DNA of 64,000 nucleotides from Ixodes scapularis (GCF_016920785.2 NW_024609880.1:54254121-54318120), one strand, 5' to 3'. Counted from the stretch's first letter, positions 11,358-23,084 are shown. Notes: generated from the sequence alone by a model not told the origin. A program made the numbers and translations.

Positions 11358-11514
11358 TGTAACTCAAGAAGGTAGGGCGAGGGAAAGGAGGGCCGGGGAG
11401 GAGGAAGCAGACGGAACGCTGGAGAGAGCAAAGAGAAGGTTGCGCAGCTCCTCTTCAGCGTCTGTTTCCTCGTCCCCGGCCCTCCTTTGCCTCGCCCTAT
11501 CCTTTCTGAGTTGC
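11358..11514. mobile_element. Fold-back MITE
   Basis: Imperfect palindrome. The left arm GTAACTCAAGAAGGTAGGGC pairs with right-arm CCTATCCTTTCTGAGTTGC, and the match runs inward through GGAGGGCCGGGGA and CAGACG. Arms are about 65 bp with a short loop of purine-rich sequence. No coding potential. The target duplication was not resolved. Confidence 0.75.
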
Positions 11515-11519
11515 AGTGA

Positions 11520-12430
11520 GACACGACGAAAAACCAGAGTGCGGGTAAAAATAATACGCGCACTAAAACGTCTTACCTTTTCGAGTATGTGTTGTATCCG
11601 CGGTCTAAGCTCCTTTTTTTTTTTATCGTGCTAAATTATTTACCAGCTCGTTTGCGCCGTCACATAGTTTACTAAATAGCTTGGAACATTTCTCAGTTAC
11701 GTAAGTGAAAATATCGATCAGTTACGTTGTTCTTTTGTCATATTTGTGACATTAAACACGGTGTTAAGTGACTTCATACGTATATTTATGTACACTGTCT
11801 GACACTTAGCGCGAACACGGTATCGGCGCTTCTCTGCAGGGGAGTTTTACGTTCCGCACCAACGAAAATTATCAACGAAGATCAACGAAGATTGAAGATT
11901 AAGAGAGATGGTAAAGTAATTAGTGCGATTAAAAAAAATGCTACTTTTTTTCTTTTTAATTACGCAGGGGTGCGAAGATATTTTTGTTTTGGCGATCAAA
12001 ACATGATACCATGCTCAAAATTATTTGAAGCTGGAAGCCAGAAAACACTTGGTGAACGATAAATGTGGCCCGGTATATTAAACAATAAAAAAAAAAAACA
12101 CCTTTTGTACATCTTGTTTTGCGAGTTTTTAACCCTTGGATCATTTTCATGTAGTGACAGTACATATTAGCTATACTACAGTCATCGGAATGTTGGCGTA
12201 TCTTTAAGAGACCCTATGTTCTCTTCGCTTGGTATGGCTGCTTTGATGCGTCTCTTGTGTTTACACACGCCTGCTCTGGAGCATAAGTTTGTGCCTTAAA
12301 ATACTACGACTCAAGACATCACTCACTCACCAGGAAAAAGAAAAAGACTAATTAAAGCACTTACAGTTTTATAATGTTAATGAAGTTAGCTACTATTTTC
12401 CAGAACCCAATTAACAAATCTCATTTCTGT
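11520..12430. other. Intronic DNA with no recognised feature
   Basis: AT-rich sequence with short direct repeats (ATCAACGAAGATCAACGAAGATTGAAGATT at 11871-11900). No supported gene, RNA or bounded element. Confidence 0.4.
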
Positions 12431-12439
12431 TATTTTCTG

Positions 12440-12590
12440 GCGCAGAGACAAAATGCAACGCAGTTTCCTATAGGAATGCCAAAGAGCACCGCAAAATTAG
12501 ACTGGTTGCTCTCTGCTTCAATTGGAAGCCGAAGGACGCGCAGACGCTATAGCGCCAGCTGCACCTCTAGCGTACATTATACTAAAAATG
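12440..12590 (+). repeat. Dispersed repeat shared with 33.88-34.03 kb
   Basis: Blocks AGACAAAATGCAACGC, TCCTATAGGAATGCCAAAGA, CACCGCAAAATTAGACTGG and CGTACATTATACT align in order with 33895-34030 (GGACAAAACTAACGCGC, CCATAGGAATGCACAGGA, CACCGCAAAAGTAGACTGG, CGTACATTATAACT). Non-coding; family unknown. Confidence 0.7.
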
Positions 12591-12594
12591 AGTT

Positions 12595-12790
12595 CTCGTA
12601 TTGCGTAAACGAGCGAACGGAATTAAGCATCGTGTGTTCGCATGAGCGTTGCGTGTTTCACACTGCGCGTGCGCGGAGTCTGAACTGCGGTCTCGGATTG
12701 GTGCATGACGATCACGCAGCTTGGAGCACGCAACGCAAACGCTCAGCGCTTGCGTTTTCTCCTATACGCAACACTCTATCAACTGCGCGA
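12595..12790. repeat. Dispersed repeat with terminal inverted similarity, relative at 32.7 kb
   Basis: Starts TCTCGTATTGCGTAAACGAG and ends near CTCCTATACGCAACACTC, which are roughly inverted. The interior has GCGTTGCGTGTTTCACACTG and GCGCGTGCGCGGAG. A related stretch at 32708-32870 has GTGTTGCGTATACGAGCAAA and GAGAGTGCGCGGAGC. Consistent with a MITE family; ends not proven. Confidence 0.55.
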
Positions 12791-13159
12791 AACGGACGAA
12801 GAGAAGTAACTTCCGCGACAACGCGAATGGGACGATAAGCAGGCGAGACGAGCCACCACATTATTTCAGAGTGTCCCGGAATCCATTGTATTGTAATTTC
12901 TTGGGATGCATGTTCCCTTGCAATTGACCGTTTTGCGATTTCAAAGAGGTTTAACTTTTATCTTTCCCTCTTATCGTTCATGGGCACGGGCACGTGCCAC
13001 CCGGCCAACCGCGAGTGCATTTTGCGAGAACTTCCTTCGCGTGCCGACGACGCGTCACTTTTTAGTTTCTGGGCTTTTTTTCTTACAGCGGAGCTGTTAA
13101 GGGCTAGTTTCTCCAAGATCGTGTCCGTCAGCAAACAAATGATGACACAGAACTCTGGA

Positions 13160-13254
13160 CAGCAATCGCCATCTATAAGCGACGGCGGCAACCCGACAAC
13201 CGGCTTGCCGATTGTCTGGTTGCCGCCCTCGCTCATAGATGGCGCAACCTTTCG
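13160..13254. mobile_element. Fold-back element with CGCCATCTAT ends
   Basis: Left arm CGCCATCTATAAGCGACGGC and right arm GCCCTCGCTCATAGATGGCG are inverted, extending inward through GGCAACCCGACAACCGGC / GCCGATTGTCTGGTTGCC. The 95 bp would fold into one long hairpin. Confidence 0.75.
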
Positions 13255-13383
13255 AGCCTTTCCACTCTGGCTTGCCGACTTGCGGCCGGCCATTACTTCG
13301 TTCCCACCGTATTACAGCTTCGCTAGTCTTCCTTCTTCACCAAAATGGAAAGGCTGAAAGTTTTTTTTAACAGTTAATTGGCT

Positions 13384-13410
13384 TAATATATATATATATA
13401 TATATACATA
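13384..13410. repeat. (TA)n microsatellite
   Basis: About 12 uninterrupted TA units (TAATATATAT...ATATAC). Confidence 0.9.
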
Positions 13411-13469
13411 GATATAACGGGCATGGTGGCGGGAGGCGGAAGGCATCGGTATATATTAGGGATGTCGCG

Positions 13470-13930
13470 AACCACCCTAGGTTCGATTTCGAAAGGTTTC
13501 GATATTTGCGAAGCGAACTGAGGTTCGATTTCGAAAAATTTCGATATTTTCATACCGACCGAGGTTCGATTTAAAAAAATTCGCAACTTTTGACCACAGC
13601 GGAGTTTCGAATTCGAAAATTTCGAAGCTTTCACGGTTTCCAAAATTTCGAATTCGAATATTTCGAATATTTTTTACTTCAGGTTCGATAAATTCGAAGA
13701 TCTCGAAATTCTGTGTAAAAAAAAATTCGAAAACTTCGAACGCTTCGAATTTTTATAGACACGAAGTTCGAACAATTCGAAGATTTCGAATTTCTTTTTG
13801 CATAAAGTTTGAAAAGTTCGAAGGTTTCGATTCTCTTTTAACGCTAAATAAAAAAAAAATAAAAAAAACTGAAGATTTTGATTTTTTTTTTAGTCCAAGT
13901 TTTCAAAGTTCGAAGTCCGATTTTCAAGTT
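13470..13930 (+). repeat. Left 41-bp TTCGAA tandem array of the hAT element
   Basis: About ten diverged units, each opening GGTTCGATTTCGAA or a variant and each followed by TTTCGA and a more variable tail. Spacing between unit starts is 39-42 bp. Likely subterminal transposase-binding sites; that role is inference. Confidence 0.8.
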
Positions 13931-14084
13931 TTTCCACAGTTTCAGTTTCAAATAACGTTTTCACGACTCACTGGCTTTCATGAAATCAAGTTTAGAAAAG
14001 TTAGGGTGTGATATCTAGATTCTGGGAAGTTGGTGAGCGTCCCGGACGTGCTAGAATATTAGCCAGTGCAGAATTGTGACCGCC

Positions 14085-14235
14085 AGCCCGGGGGGGGGGG
14101 GGGGGGGGGGGGGGGGTCTTTAACCTGCATCACGCAGTAGTGATTGCACGAACACACTGTTTTACGAGACTCATCCAGTTCGAAACGGCCAGAACGAGCA
14201 GGAGGTTGAGGCTCAGAAAAACCTTGAAGCGACCT
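14085..14235 (-). repeat. SINE tail fragment
   Basis: GGTCTTTAACCTGCATCACG, CAGTAGTGATTGCACG and CTCATCCAGTTCGAAA parallel the SINE at 23.1-23.3 kb on the same strand, with a 25-base G run at the position where that copy reads CTGGGG. It sits inside the hAT element, so it inserted after or was carried by it. Confidence 0.65.
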
Positions 14236-14430
14236 GGCAAACTACCTCGCCACCCCTTGCACGCTGGTAGTAATCCGATCCGGTGAAGTTTATAATTGTC
14301 CTGGAGGTTTATTTTCTGGGACGGAGGAATCGCCTCGCAAAAAGCACAAAAGCCGACACAACTCGAGGTCGAGGAGCGTTCTACCATACAAGTGGCGTCG
14401 GAAGAGGAAAAACGGGGGGAAAGAGGGTAG

Positions 14431-14467
<37 letters not shown>

Positions 14468-15479
14468 CTTCAGCCTCTTTTTTCCCCTTGCAGGTATTTC
14501 GAACTGTTAAAGAAAACAATACGGGGAAAGAGTGCGTGGTCGAGCTTATTTTGATCTGAAATTATTTATGCATATGTATGGCTACTGTCGCTCTTCACTG
14601 CATAAAAGGTTGCGTGGATGGTCATTGTTAGAAACTCGTTGTCAGAAGGCACTGCTCGTCACATGCTTAGTGGTTCGGAAGTTCAAAGCTGTCTTTTCGA
14701 CCTAAACACCTGTGCCGATAGTAACAAAAAAAAAAAAAAAAAAGAATAAATGCGGGAATAAAAAGCAGGAGAAAAAAAAAAAAAAACTATCAAGAATTCG
14801 TCGGAAGTGTTCTATTCTTGCATATTCAGAAATTCAGAACTTCGAAACAAGTCTCTTTTACCAAAATCTGTACAGGCTAAAAGAAACACGTCCCAGGAAC
14901 GTGAAGCGAAAAAAAAAAAAGTTTTCTTTTAGTGACGTGCTGAACTTGAACACTATTAGAAATCTTCTCCCATGAGTTAATTTATTCCTTAACGTGAAAA
15001 AACAATAAATATATTATTTCGTATTCTGCAGATGGCAATGATATGTACTGTCTGTGGTGTTAATTTAAATGCGATACCTCAAACAACTTAGACGAAAATA
15101 AATATCAAGTTTAGGTTATAATTGCATGCAGATACATGTTTGGACATTTCTTCGAAACTCACGTTGAATAACAATAATCACATCTTAAGACGGCACTTAC
15201 CTAGGCTATACATAGATCATTCTTAAAAAAAGTATAACATATCTACCATAAATAGCTCCGGCTGCAGCGTGCTTCAAATCTGGCACAAACGATAATCGTC
15301 AAAAACCCGTCGTCCTTCCTAGCCCCTTCGGGGATTTATTTCTTTAAACCTAAGCATGCCAGAACATTGAAATAAACGACATTGTCTTTCGTAAGGAACG
15401 CAGCACCGCGTGTAAAAGTTCGAGAAAAAAAATTACGAATGTACCCCACTACTTGAAATCAAATGAAACCGTCCGCCGG

Positions 15480-15860
15480 TCTTTCGAAGTTCGACGAACG
15501 TCGAACTTTTACCCTAAAAGTTCGAAGTTCGTCGAACTTCTGACTTTTCAAAATCCGAAAGTTCGAAACTTTTCGAATTCTCTTGATAAATAAGTTCGAA
15601 AGTTCGAAATTCATCGATTTTTTGGTCAGTCAAGTTCGAAAGTTCGACAAGCATCGAACCTTGCAGCGCAATAAGTTCGAAAGGTCGAAAAAGATCGAAT
15701 TTTTTTAGCGTAATAAGTTCGACGGTTCGAAAAGCGTCGAACTTCTTAGCTTAACAAGTTCGAAAATTCGACCTCCGTCGAATTTTACGATATAGACAAT
15801 TCGAAAAATCGAAATCTTTCGAACCTTTCGAACCGCTTGATTCGATCATCGAAACTTCGA
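15480..15860 (-). repeat. Right 41-bp TTCGAA tandem array of the hAT element
   Basis: About nine units opening AGTTCGAAAGTTCGA or a variant, spaced 33-42 bp, in inverse orientation to the left array. Confidence 0.8.
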
Positions 15861-15889
15861 TTCGAAAAAAGTTCGCGGCATCCCTAGTA

Positions 15890-16229
15890 TATATATATTA
15901 AGTACGGAAACAAAAAACGACCTGTGGCAGACCTCAGTGAGCGACGTGAGGGGCAACGTCGCAAAGGTGATGTGTGAAGTTCTGCACCAGTATACTACCA
16001 AATCTGAAAGTGCAATGCTACACAAGTTTTCCAAAAGAGGAAGCACAAAATAATACGTGGTTGGCTGCAATCTCCGAAGAACAGCTGCCGGGGCCAGCCT
16101 TATACCCCCTGATCTGTCTTCATCACTTTGTTAACAAAAGTTATGAAAAAAAAAACAAAAAAAAACCCTTAGCGTATCCAAATCGATGGGAGTTGGATTC
16201 CAACCTCAAGTGAAACATGCCGTCGTTCC
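15890..16229. other. Short interval between two transposons
   Basis: No gene or bounded element seen. It contains the second GTATATAT target copy and an A-rich patch at 16146-16167. Confidence 0.4.
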
Positions 16230-16859
16230 TACCAGGAGCCGTGCGACGGTATTTGTTGGGAATGTTTTTCACTTTCCACGAGCTTACTGGCACTAGTGGG
16301 ACCCAAGTATACTCGCACGCAACGCCACTGACAAGGCCCTTGTCGCGGTGTCATCTCAAGAACAAAAGCGAGCGTTTTCTTTTCATCTCTCCTTCGCAAA
16401 ACTTGATGACGTAGTTCGGGGTCCTCAGTATCCCACAGTCACGATATTTGAATGCGGCTCATAGATCGTACCAGAGCATTGCGTGGGCACTCGATTTGGG
16501 CTCGTGATAATGGATAGCTCGACAAGGATTCGGGTAGTGGCCCGTGTCCAGTCGCTCCAATGACGACAATAGCCGAGCCATAACAATGTCTGGAACTCAG
16601 CTCGTGTTCCGTGCTCTGCCAACCCCTGCGCGTGGCTATGATCAACATTGGCAGCATATAATCGGCTCAAGATCACGTGGCCGCTTGATCTGGCTGCGAG
16701 TTAAAAAAGTTAACGCTGCTCGTTTTTATATGTTTCTTTTTTATTATTTTTATGGCGTGCGGCGAAAACGGATACTGTGTTTCACAGGTCATTAGCGTCA
16801 GAAATTCGTTCTAAACAGTATCTACGCAGTGTACAAAAATTGTTGCATTGCCCCTTTAA
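16230..16859 (+). mobile_element. Repeat family A, copy 1 (TTAA-ended, 630 bp)
   Basis: Aligns over its whole length with 40922-41556 and, reversed, with 60403-60893. Shared blocks in order include CACGAGCTTACTGGCAC, ATATTTGAATGCGGCTCATA, CAATGTCTGGAACTCAGC, CGCGTGGCTATGATC and GGCATATAATCGG. Ends are short imperfect inverted repeats (CCAGGAGCCGTGCGACG and TTGTTGCATTGCCCCTTTAA). No intact frame; probably a non-autonomous DNA transposon. Flanking TTAA in copy 2 suggests a piggyBac-like target, which is inference. Confidence 0.8.
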
Positions 16860-17439
16860 CTCTTTCGGCATCTGACTTTTATTTTTCAAAGTCAGCAGTT
16901 TAATGCCTCAACAGTCGTAAAAAAAAAAAGAATTAAAGAAAAAAAGTATTTTATTAATGACAATAATAATTATTACAGACATGCAACTTGCGACAGCTCT
17001 TAACGTTTTCAAAAATGCCTTTGGGAATTACGTCAGACACACACACACACACAAAAAAATAAAAAGAAGCGAAGAGGATTTTAGATTTGGAGAGGACGAC
17101 ACAAACCTTTAAGCGGTGTTTCACGCGCCAAGAACCTTTTTCACAATGTTTCTTTTTTATTGCACCTGAGACAACGGAAAATAAAATCGATCTTGGGGTT
17201 GTTAGTGTGCCCCTTAATGCGCGTAGATTCAGTTATTTCCACAGAGAAGACCAACTCGCAGCCCAGTTTAGTGTCCCTTTAAATTACTAATTATTTCCGC
17301 AAACTTTTATTTGATAGATACAAAGTATGTGGAGTTTTCTTTCACGTTGCGTAGCTCAGATAAGTTTAAAAAAAAAATCGACGTCTCTGCAAATTTATTT
17401 GCAGGTGTGTAAGATCACACATCAACACTTCATCGTTGT

Positions 17440-17477
<38 letters not shown>

Positions 17478-17774
17478 TGCAGGTGCTATATGTTTTATCC
17501 CAGTCGGTGGCAGGTCAAAACTGCAAAAAATGCTCCTACTCCAGTCCGTGTCGCCTTCCGTCGTGCTTTAGTTGCCTGCCCACGAGACTCCAAAACATTA
17601 TCGAAGGCTAAGCTCGCGCTGGAGACGGAGCTTCTACACTTGGTTTAGTGCAGCCCATGTACGCGATCGGACGGAGTCAATCAAACATCTCCAGAAGCGC
17701 ATCGTCACGTCCCTCGTCGTCTTTGTGCATTGGCGCTATCAACGGCCGAACCAATCACGCACAGTAAATGGGTC
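16860..17774. other. Intronic DNA with two microsatellites
   Basis: (CA)n at 17038-17053 and (AAT)n at 17442-17475, the latter about 11 units. Otherwise AT-rich with A runs at 16920-16945. No supported gene or bounded element. Confidence 0.6.
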
Positions 17775-17865
17775 GCTGGATGCATGGATGGATGGGTGTT
17801 GGATGGATGTTAATGGCTATACCCTTCGTAACGGGCGGTAGCTTGCGTCACCTAGCCAAAATCTA
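17775..17865 (+). repeat. GGATGGATGTTAATGGCTAT dispersed repeat, copy 1
   Basis: A run of GGATGGATG units leads into TTAATGGCTATACCCTTCGT, ACGGGCGGTAGCTTGCG and CACCTAGCC. Related copies lie at 27900-27985 (+) and 18530-18600 (inverted). Copy 1 and the inverted copy face each other about 0.65 kb apart and could be the termini of one larger element. Confidence 0.65.
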
Positions 17866-18109
17866 AAGAAAAAAAGCTTTTTTGTGTGCATGATTGATTT
17901 AGTCGTCGATAGCGAGCCCACAAAGACAACGAATAAAACCGAGTACAGCGAATTATTTTTCCTGTCACCAACCAAGTATAGAGCAGATGTACTGGAATTC
18001 CCTCTTTTTTTTTTTTTAGTGTTCTGAAATGATAAAGCGGTTTATTTACTTTATGAATACGCATAATTTACATTTCTCGTGCCTCAACGTGTGGATATTT
18101 TTTTGTGTA

Positions 18110-18250
18110 CACTGTTTGCTTTACAAGGTGGTGGTGGTAAGGGGCAGTGAAGATTTTGCACCCCCTCCCCCGTATATATTGCTTACATTACATTTCTGAA
18201 ATGTCTAAAAGCGCAAGCGCCCCCCTCAATTGGTTCCGACGCCACTGCAC
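18110..18250. repeat. Possible fragment ending in CGACGCCACTGCAC
   Basis: The right edge GCCACTGCAC is the inverse of the GTGCAGTGGCG that opens the mini-element at 21.88 kb. The C-rich interior (CACCCCCTCCCCCGT) is low complexity. Only a weak assignment. Confidence 0.3.
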
Positions 18251-18529
18251 CAGAGCGAGCAAACACCCGATAAATATTTTCCTCATTTTGTTTTGCCATT
18301 TTATCTCAAATAAAGATGTAACTAAACATCGCCGATCGTGCCACTACAGTGATTCGGCTACGGGCCCGTCTGACAGAAAACCCGTAGTCGTTCGACGGCT
18401 GCTATTGCCGGCGCTGTCTCGTCCTTACAGGAATTATTAGTGTTAACACTATGACCGAAAAAAATCACCGAACGTTAACGGGGTCGCCAGCACTGTTTTG
18501 TCGAAAGCTGTTTTATCTTTTCTTTCTAG

Positions 18530-18600
18530 GCTAGGTGGCGCAAGCTACCAGCCATTATAAAGGGTATTGGCGATAGCATCCATCCGGCACAAAGAACTTG
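18530..18600 (-). repeat. GGATGGATGTTAATGGCTAT dispersed repeat, inverted copy
   Basis: GGCTAGGTGGCGCAAGCTAC, CCATTATAAAGGGTATTGG and AGCATCCATCC are the reverse complement of the block at 17.8 kb with some substitutions. Confidence 0.6.
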
Positions 18601-20390
18601 AAGCGGAAACCTTCTCTTTAGAACCCAGGCACCAGACTTCCCTCCAGCTTCTACCTGGATGACCATATTGTATCCGCGTGCGGTCGTGAAGTACCTATTA
18701 TTTTCTGACGTACGTACATTGGGAAGCACTAGAAGTCGTATTGCACAGGCAACTTCATTATCTGAAAGCCAGTATTTTGATATTCAGTGATTTCCCTACA
18801 CACCCCCTTGGGGAGTGTACCCCCCCCCCCCCCCCTTGTTTTTCTGAAGGCACCCCCTTAATTCGCAACGACTCCTCTATCCTCAATGCTCCCCCCCCCC
18901 CCTAAAATTTAGATCCCCCCTAATTTCAATTCCTTGGGAAACCCATGACCATATATCAAGAATAGACCGGTCTCTTGCTGACTGATCACCTAGACGTCTT
19001 AGTTGATTTCACATTGAGATTGCACTTGAAATTATACTTTATTGCAGTTGCACTTAAAATACCGATTTATTCATATTTAATATACGCAATGTACTTGAAA
19101 TGGAGAACTTAATGGTAATGGTATAATTAGAAATCAGGGACCGCTTGCCCTATGCTTGTTGCAGGAGTGGTAAGTTTGTTTCATCTCGGCGCTTCTCATG
19201 TGCTTCAAGTACATCTGAAATTCTAATTTAGTGTTTTTCGATGTCTATTAACAAGTTTATAATTGAAACAATATGGTTATTTCCAATAGATCAAAAGTTA
19301 ATGAACACATACTCTAGTTAATTATCCGACGTAACGTGAGGAATAACCCCCTATAGTATGTCCCCCTTCCCGTAGAACTCACCTTAGCTAAAGGCATCAG
19401 CGTACATTCAACGGATTTTTAAAATAAATCTGCTCGAATAAAATCACGCGCTGTTTAATTCCAAACTACATTCCGTAATCTGCAGTTAAAAGCAAAGTAG
19501 AAAAAGTATATTAAATACGTATCTGAAATATTTGCACTTAAAATACTCTCTATCCAGTTTGACTCCTGTCTTATTTGAATTGTTTGACTTTCTAATACCT
19601 TTTAATTTGCGTAAATATATTTTTTTCTAATTGGTTTGATCCCTTAATATTACTTAATTTATCTCACTGTTTATTGTTAGTTTTTTGTTTGACTTACGAC
19701 AAATGTTCCAATATACACAATTTAGATACACTTATTCATAACAAATACTGCACAGTTTAAGGTAGTTATTATGAATGCTAGCTGCAGGCTCTTGGACGCT
19801 CTCCACTCAGAAGGTTTCTGTCGGGGTTCTGAGTCACTCAGTCATCCCTCGCCATGGACGTGTAATGTCTATGGAGGAAACTGCATGAAGCTCCTGGAAG
19901 AACGGACGTCCTTAATGGTGAAGGTCATGAAAAAAACACCTGTGGCGACTGGCAGTCTTGTTGACCTCTTTCCGGGGCGAGCATCCAAACGCTTGTTCCA
20001 CGTCGTAATGACTGCCTAAACCTGGGTCATGATTATGCGGAAAAGTAGCTGGAGTATGTGCCTGCATTCTCTGTATATTAAAATAGTTTTCACCACTCTT
20101 GTTCCTTTTTGCACCCAATTCATCGGAAGCTAAAAAAACAAAAAACACACGTGTATTTGGAAAGGTTTTTAAGCAGGGTGGAGAATAAAAATCATGATGA
20201 TTTAAAGCGTGATTTATTCGTGATCTACAATCGCGCCGGTTTTCCAATTATAATTGAAATCAAACTTTTCCGGTACACTGAATTCCCAAAATATTTGCAT
20301 TCGCAGCTCGTCTATTGTTCGATGTTCATATGTGCACTTGTTTTGTATTTAAATCAAGAAATACTTATAGCAGGATGAAAATGAGTAAAA
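18601..20390. other. Intronic DNA, mostly AT-rich, no supported gene
   Basis: C runs at 18820-18836 and 18891-18902. The rest is AT-rich with no bounded element. An 82-codon frame at 19771-20019 (+) has more even composition than its surroundings, but I recognise no family and see no splice context that would make it an exon. Confidence 0.4.
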
Positions 20391-20394
20391 GGTG

Positions 20395-20910
20395 GTGCTC
20401 TTCTGGGCAGATTCAAGTGTTTATCGATGCTTCTTTCTATCTCTCAATTTGTTCGCCAGTTACATAATGTCTTACTGCAAAAAAATCAGAAAGCGAAAGC
20501 GAAAAATACAAAGGAACTTATGTCACTCTGCAAACAATTCAGGGCGCAATAGAAAAAAAAAAAAGCAATTGAAGCTTTTTCAAAACTAAAAAACTAAGTA
20601 AAGCTGTATCGTGGGGGCTATATTTGAAATTTACAGTAATTTGTTCCTTCCGCATAGCTTTTAGTGATCGGACGGATTGATCAATTCTGCAATGTTTAAA
20701 AATACATTTAGAGATAAAGAATCACTTTCTTTAGTTACAGTGATTTAAAACAAACTAATGTGATTCAAATCTGCTAAATTTGATTTCAGTCAAATACATC
20801 GGATTTATTTTACTCTTAAAAATGATTTTATTTATTTTTCATAATGCATTTTCATAATGAATTGTAATAGGAACTATCACAATTGAAAAAAAAAACAAAA
20901 AAAAAAACGT
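20395..20910 (-). repeat. Dispersed repeat family B, copy 2 (inverted)
   Basis: The family core appears in reverse as GATCGGACGGATTGATCAAT (20667-20686). GTGCTCTTCTGGGCAGATT at 20395 is the inverse of the CTCAGAAGAGCACT at 3290 in copy 1, so both ends of the family may be represented. Non-coding. Confidence 0.5.
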
Positions 20911-21529
20911 TAACGAATTTTTGGTGGCGAGTGATGGTAGTTTATGAGTAAACTGGCAATAACAAAGTAAAAACCATATATTCCGGAAAACCTATTCCGA
21001 CAACTTTCTCGAAAGACGAATTAGGTGTTGTTTTTGTGCACGGCCTGATTGCTGGCTGACCTGCACTGTCACGAGGCAGAGGTCTCGCCAGGCTTTGTGG
21101 CCTTTTGCGTCTGCCTCCCCTCCGGTCGTCACCTCTCCCCTCCCTTTCCTAAAAAAAAAGTCTTAGTAACAACAAATGTTTTAAACAAATCGATCGCGCC
21201 CTAAATAATGCGTTACATGCAAGGAATTTAACGACAAAGGACGCTGCCAATTTTAACACAGAATGTGTTTATGCGCTGGGTTTTATTTGAAAGGCGTTAC
21301 GCGCAGGTGTGACGAAAAAATGTTACACACGGGAGAAGGCAACATAAAGTCAACACCGATCATGGCAGGCAATCATATGCATTAAGAAGGCATTCTTGAT
21401 CATATATATAAAGCTCGGTTTGAGGCGAGAGGTGACAATCCAACCCGGCCGGTGCGATTCTCAGCCCGACGCCATACAAGAAAAAAAAAAAAAAAAGGGC
21501 AAACCGAAGAATTGAGTATAACTCACAGG

Positions 21530-22090
21530 GGCCTGCTTGAACAGGCGACCGTCGGTGCGCCCAGCTGGCTCCTGAATGACGAAGCCTCCCCACGAGCTCC
21601 CGGAACATCGCACGTCAAATCACCACGCACCAACGGATAGCGCAATGGGCGTACGACGTCGCGATAGCGTAGCGAGCGCAGTAAACCTCCTCCCCTTGCG
21701 CTTAGTTCAGTTACCCCAATGGGCTTCTTGCAATCCAATAGCACTAAGAACTTAATGTGCTACACGCACCCACGGAAGAAGCAGAACCCATGGAAACCTT
21801 CCCCCTAAGTCACACTCCTCACACACCCTCCTGAATAAGTCTACACTTGTCTTGATGATTCCGATAAACCTAACGTGCAGTGGCGTAGCCAGATTTTTTT
21901 TTTTCTTGGGGGAGGGGGTTTCCTAGGCTACGTCACTGCTAAGTTTTCACATGAAGTGCAACGCATTCAAAACAACGCAAAGCTCCGCGTAACCAAACAT
22001 AACAAATCATAACGCACGCATAATGCACGTGGGACACATTCTGTGCATTGACCTAGTTTGGCGCAGTACGGCCGCGGGAGCTCTTGCGTC
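21530..22090 (+). repeat. Dispersed repeat family C, copy 1
   Basis: Shares ordered blocks with 29895-30440: CAGCTGGCTCCTGAATGACG, CACCAACGGATAGCGCAATG, CAATCCAATAGCACTAAGAA, CTACACGCACC, TCCTGAATAAGTCTACACTT and GCATAATGCACGTGGGACAC. No frame runs through it. It looks like a LINE 3' UTR or an LTR fragment, but I cannot say which. Confidence 0.6.
21883..21943. mobile_element. 61-bp mini palindrome with GCAGTGGCGTAGCC ends
   Basis: GCAGTGGCGTAGCCAGA on the left faces CCTAGGCTACGTCACTGC on the right, with only a T run and a G-rich loop between. CAGTGGCGTAGCC is a frequent terminal sequence of small DNA transposons. It lies inside repeat family C. Confidence 0.65.
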
Positions 22091-22094
22091 ATAA

Positions 22095-23084
22095 AACCAG
22101 CAAACAACAAGAGCAACATTTTGTGCTCCCCCGGCTTATGAAAAAGAGTGTTTATTTTTTTCTCGCCATTTTGCCCAAGTGCGATATTGACGAATACCAA
22201 ATTTCACATCCTAGGTTTGTGCCCATAGCAGAACACTTCATCCAACTTGTAGTGTTGATGAGAGCCTTTCAGTTGTGAAAGGAAAACATAAACTGGGGCC
22301 GAATGCTTGTTCGGCCTGTGTCGTGCCTGTGCATCATTTCCTAACCATAAAAATAACAGAAAATTTGCTTCCGGCCTTATACAACGTAGTTTGAGAAGAA
22401 TGGCAAACGGTCATCAGTATTCTTGAAGGGTACAACGCGATGAGTGGGTCAGTGTGCTCGGAGCTACATAACTTGCTGAAAGCAATTCGCTTTCACGTAA
22501 GTTTGGGTGCTCAGTGCTCACAAAGGCCTATCCTTTGGATTGCTTCCCTTAAGCTGCGGATAAGACGAGTTTTTGTAAGCTTTCTATTGGCTTTTAGTTT
22601 ATTAGTAATTATTTTGTTGTTTTACTAGACACCTTTGTTTTTACAATAGACAGTGTCCCCGAGGTTGTCGGTTTGTTAGGATTACTAAGTTTCGGTTAAC
22701 TCTCACTTGGTGAACTCTGGCATGTTAGAGCTAGTGCCGATATCAGAAAGGAGAAGGCTGGGCTGGTATGTGGAGGTGCATGAGCAGAGTTATGTTTTTG
22801 ATTGCTGGTTTTCCCGCATCCATAATGTCTTGTAATTCCTTGCAACTTGCTACTTGAGCCTTTGGGGCGCTACATATCAATCTTAAGGTACAACAAATGC
22901 TTTGAAGCCCTCAACTTTCAATATACCAAACAATCGAAATGAAAGTATAGGGCTCACTTACTGCAGTCCTCCAGGAGCCTTCGCGCTCTAAACTGATTGC
23001 AAGATGTTGCACGCGTACCGTTAGATCTAAAATAATGTTGTGTGCATGTTTATAAAGCAAGAAGTTAATCAGTCTCGATTGGCG
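22095..23084. other. Intronic DNA with no recognised feature
   Basis: No exon, RNA gene or bounded repeat identified. Confidence 0.4.

Larger units (their letters stand above)
13457..15886. mobile_element. hAT-type DNA transposon, non-autonomous, with TTCGAA arrays
   Basis: Terminal inverted repeats TAGGGATGTCGCGAACC (left) and GTTCGCGGCATCCCTA (right) are flanked by a perfect 8-bp duplication GTATATAT (13449-13456 and 15887-15894), the target-site length of hAT transposases. Inside each end lies a tandem array with a period of about 41 bp, each unit rich in TTCGAA/TTTCGA (left 13470-13930, right 15480-15860 in inverse orientation). The 2.43-kb body holds no transposase frame, so it would depend on a partner. 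It contains two long G runs (14091-14116, 14431-14467), a SINE-tail fragment and A runs. The 8-bp repeat is AT-rich and low complexity, so it is slightly weaker evidence than it looks, but TIRs and arrays agree. Confidence 0.88.

Noticed and set aside
13470..15860. Regular repeats resembling a CRISPR array
   Set aside because: The repeats are diverged, AT-rich, lack unique spacers and lie within hAT terminal repeats in animal DNA.
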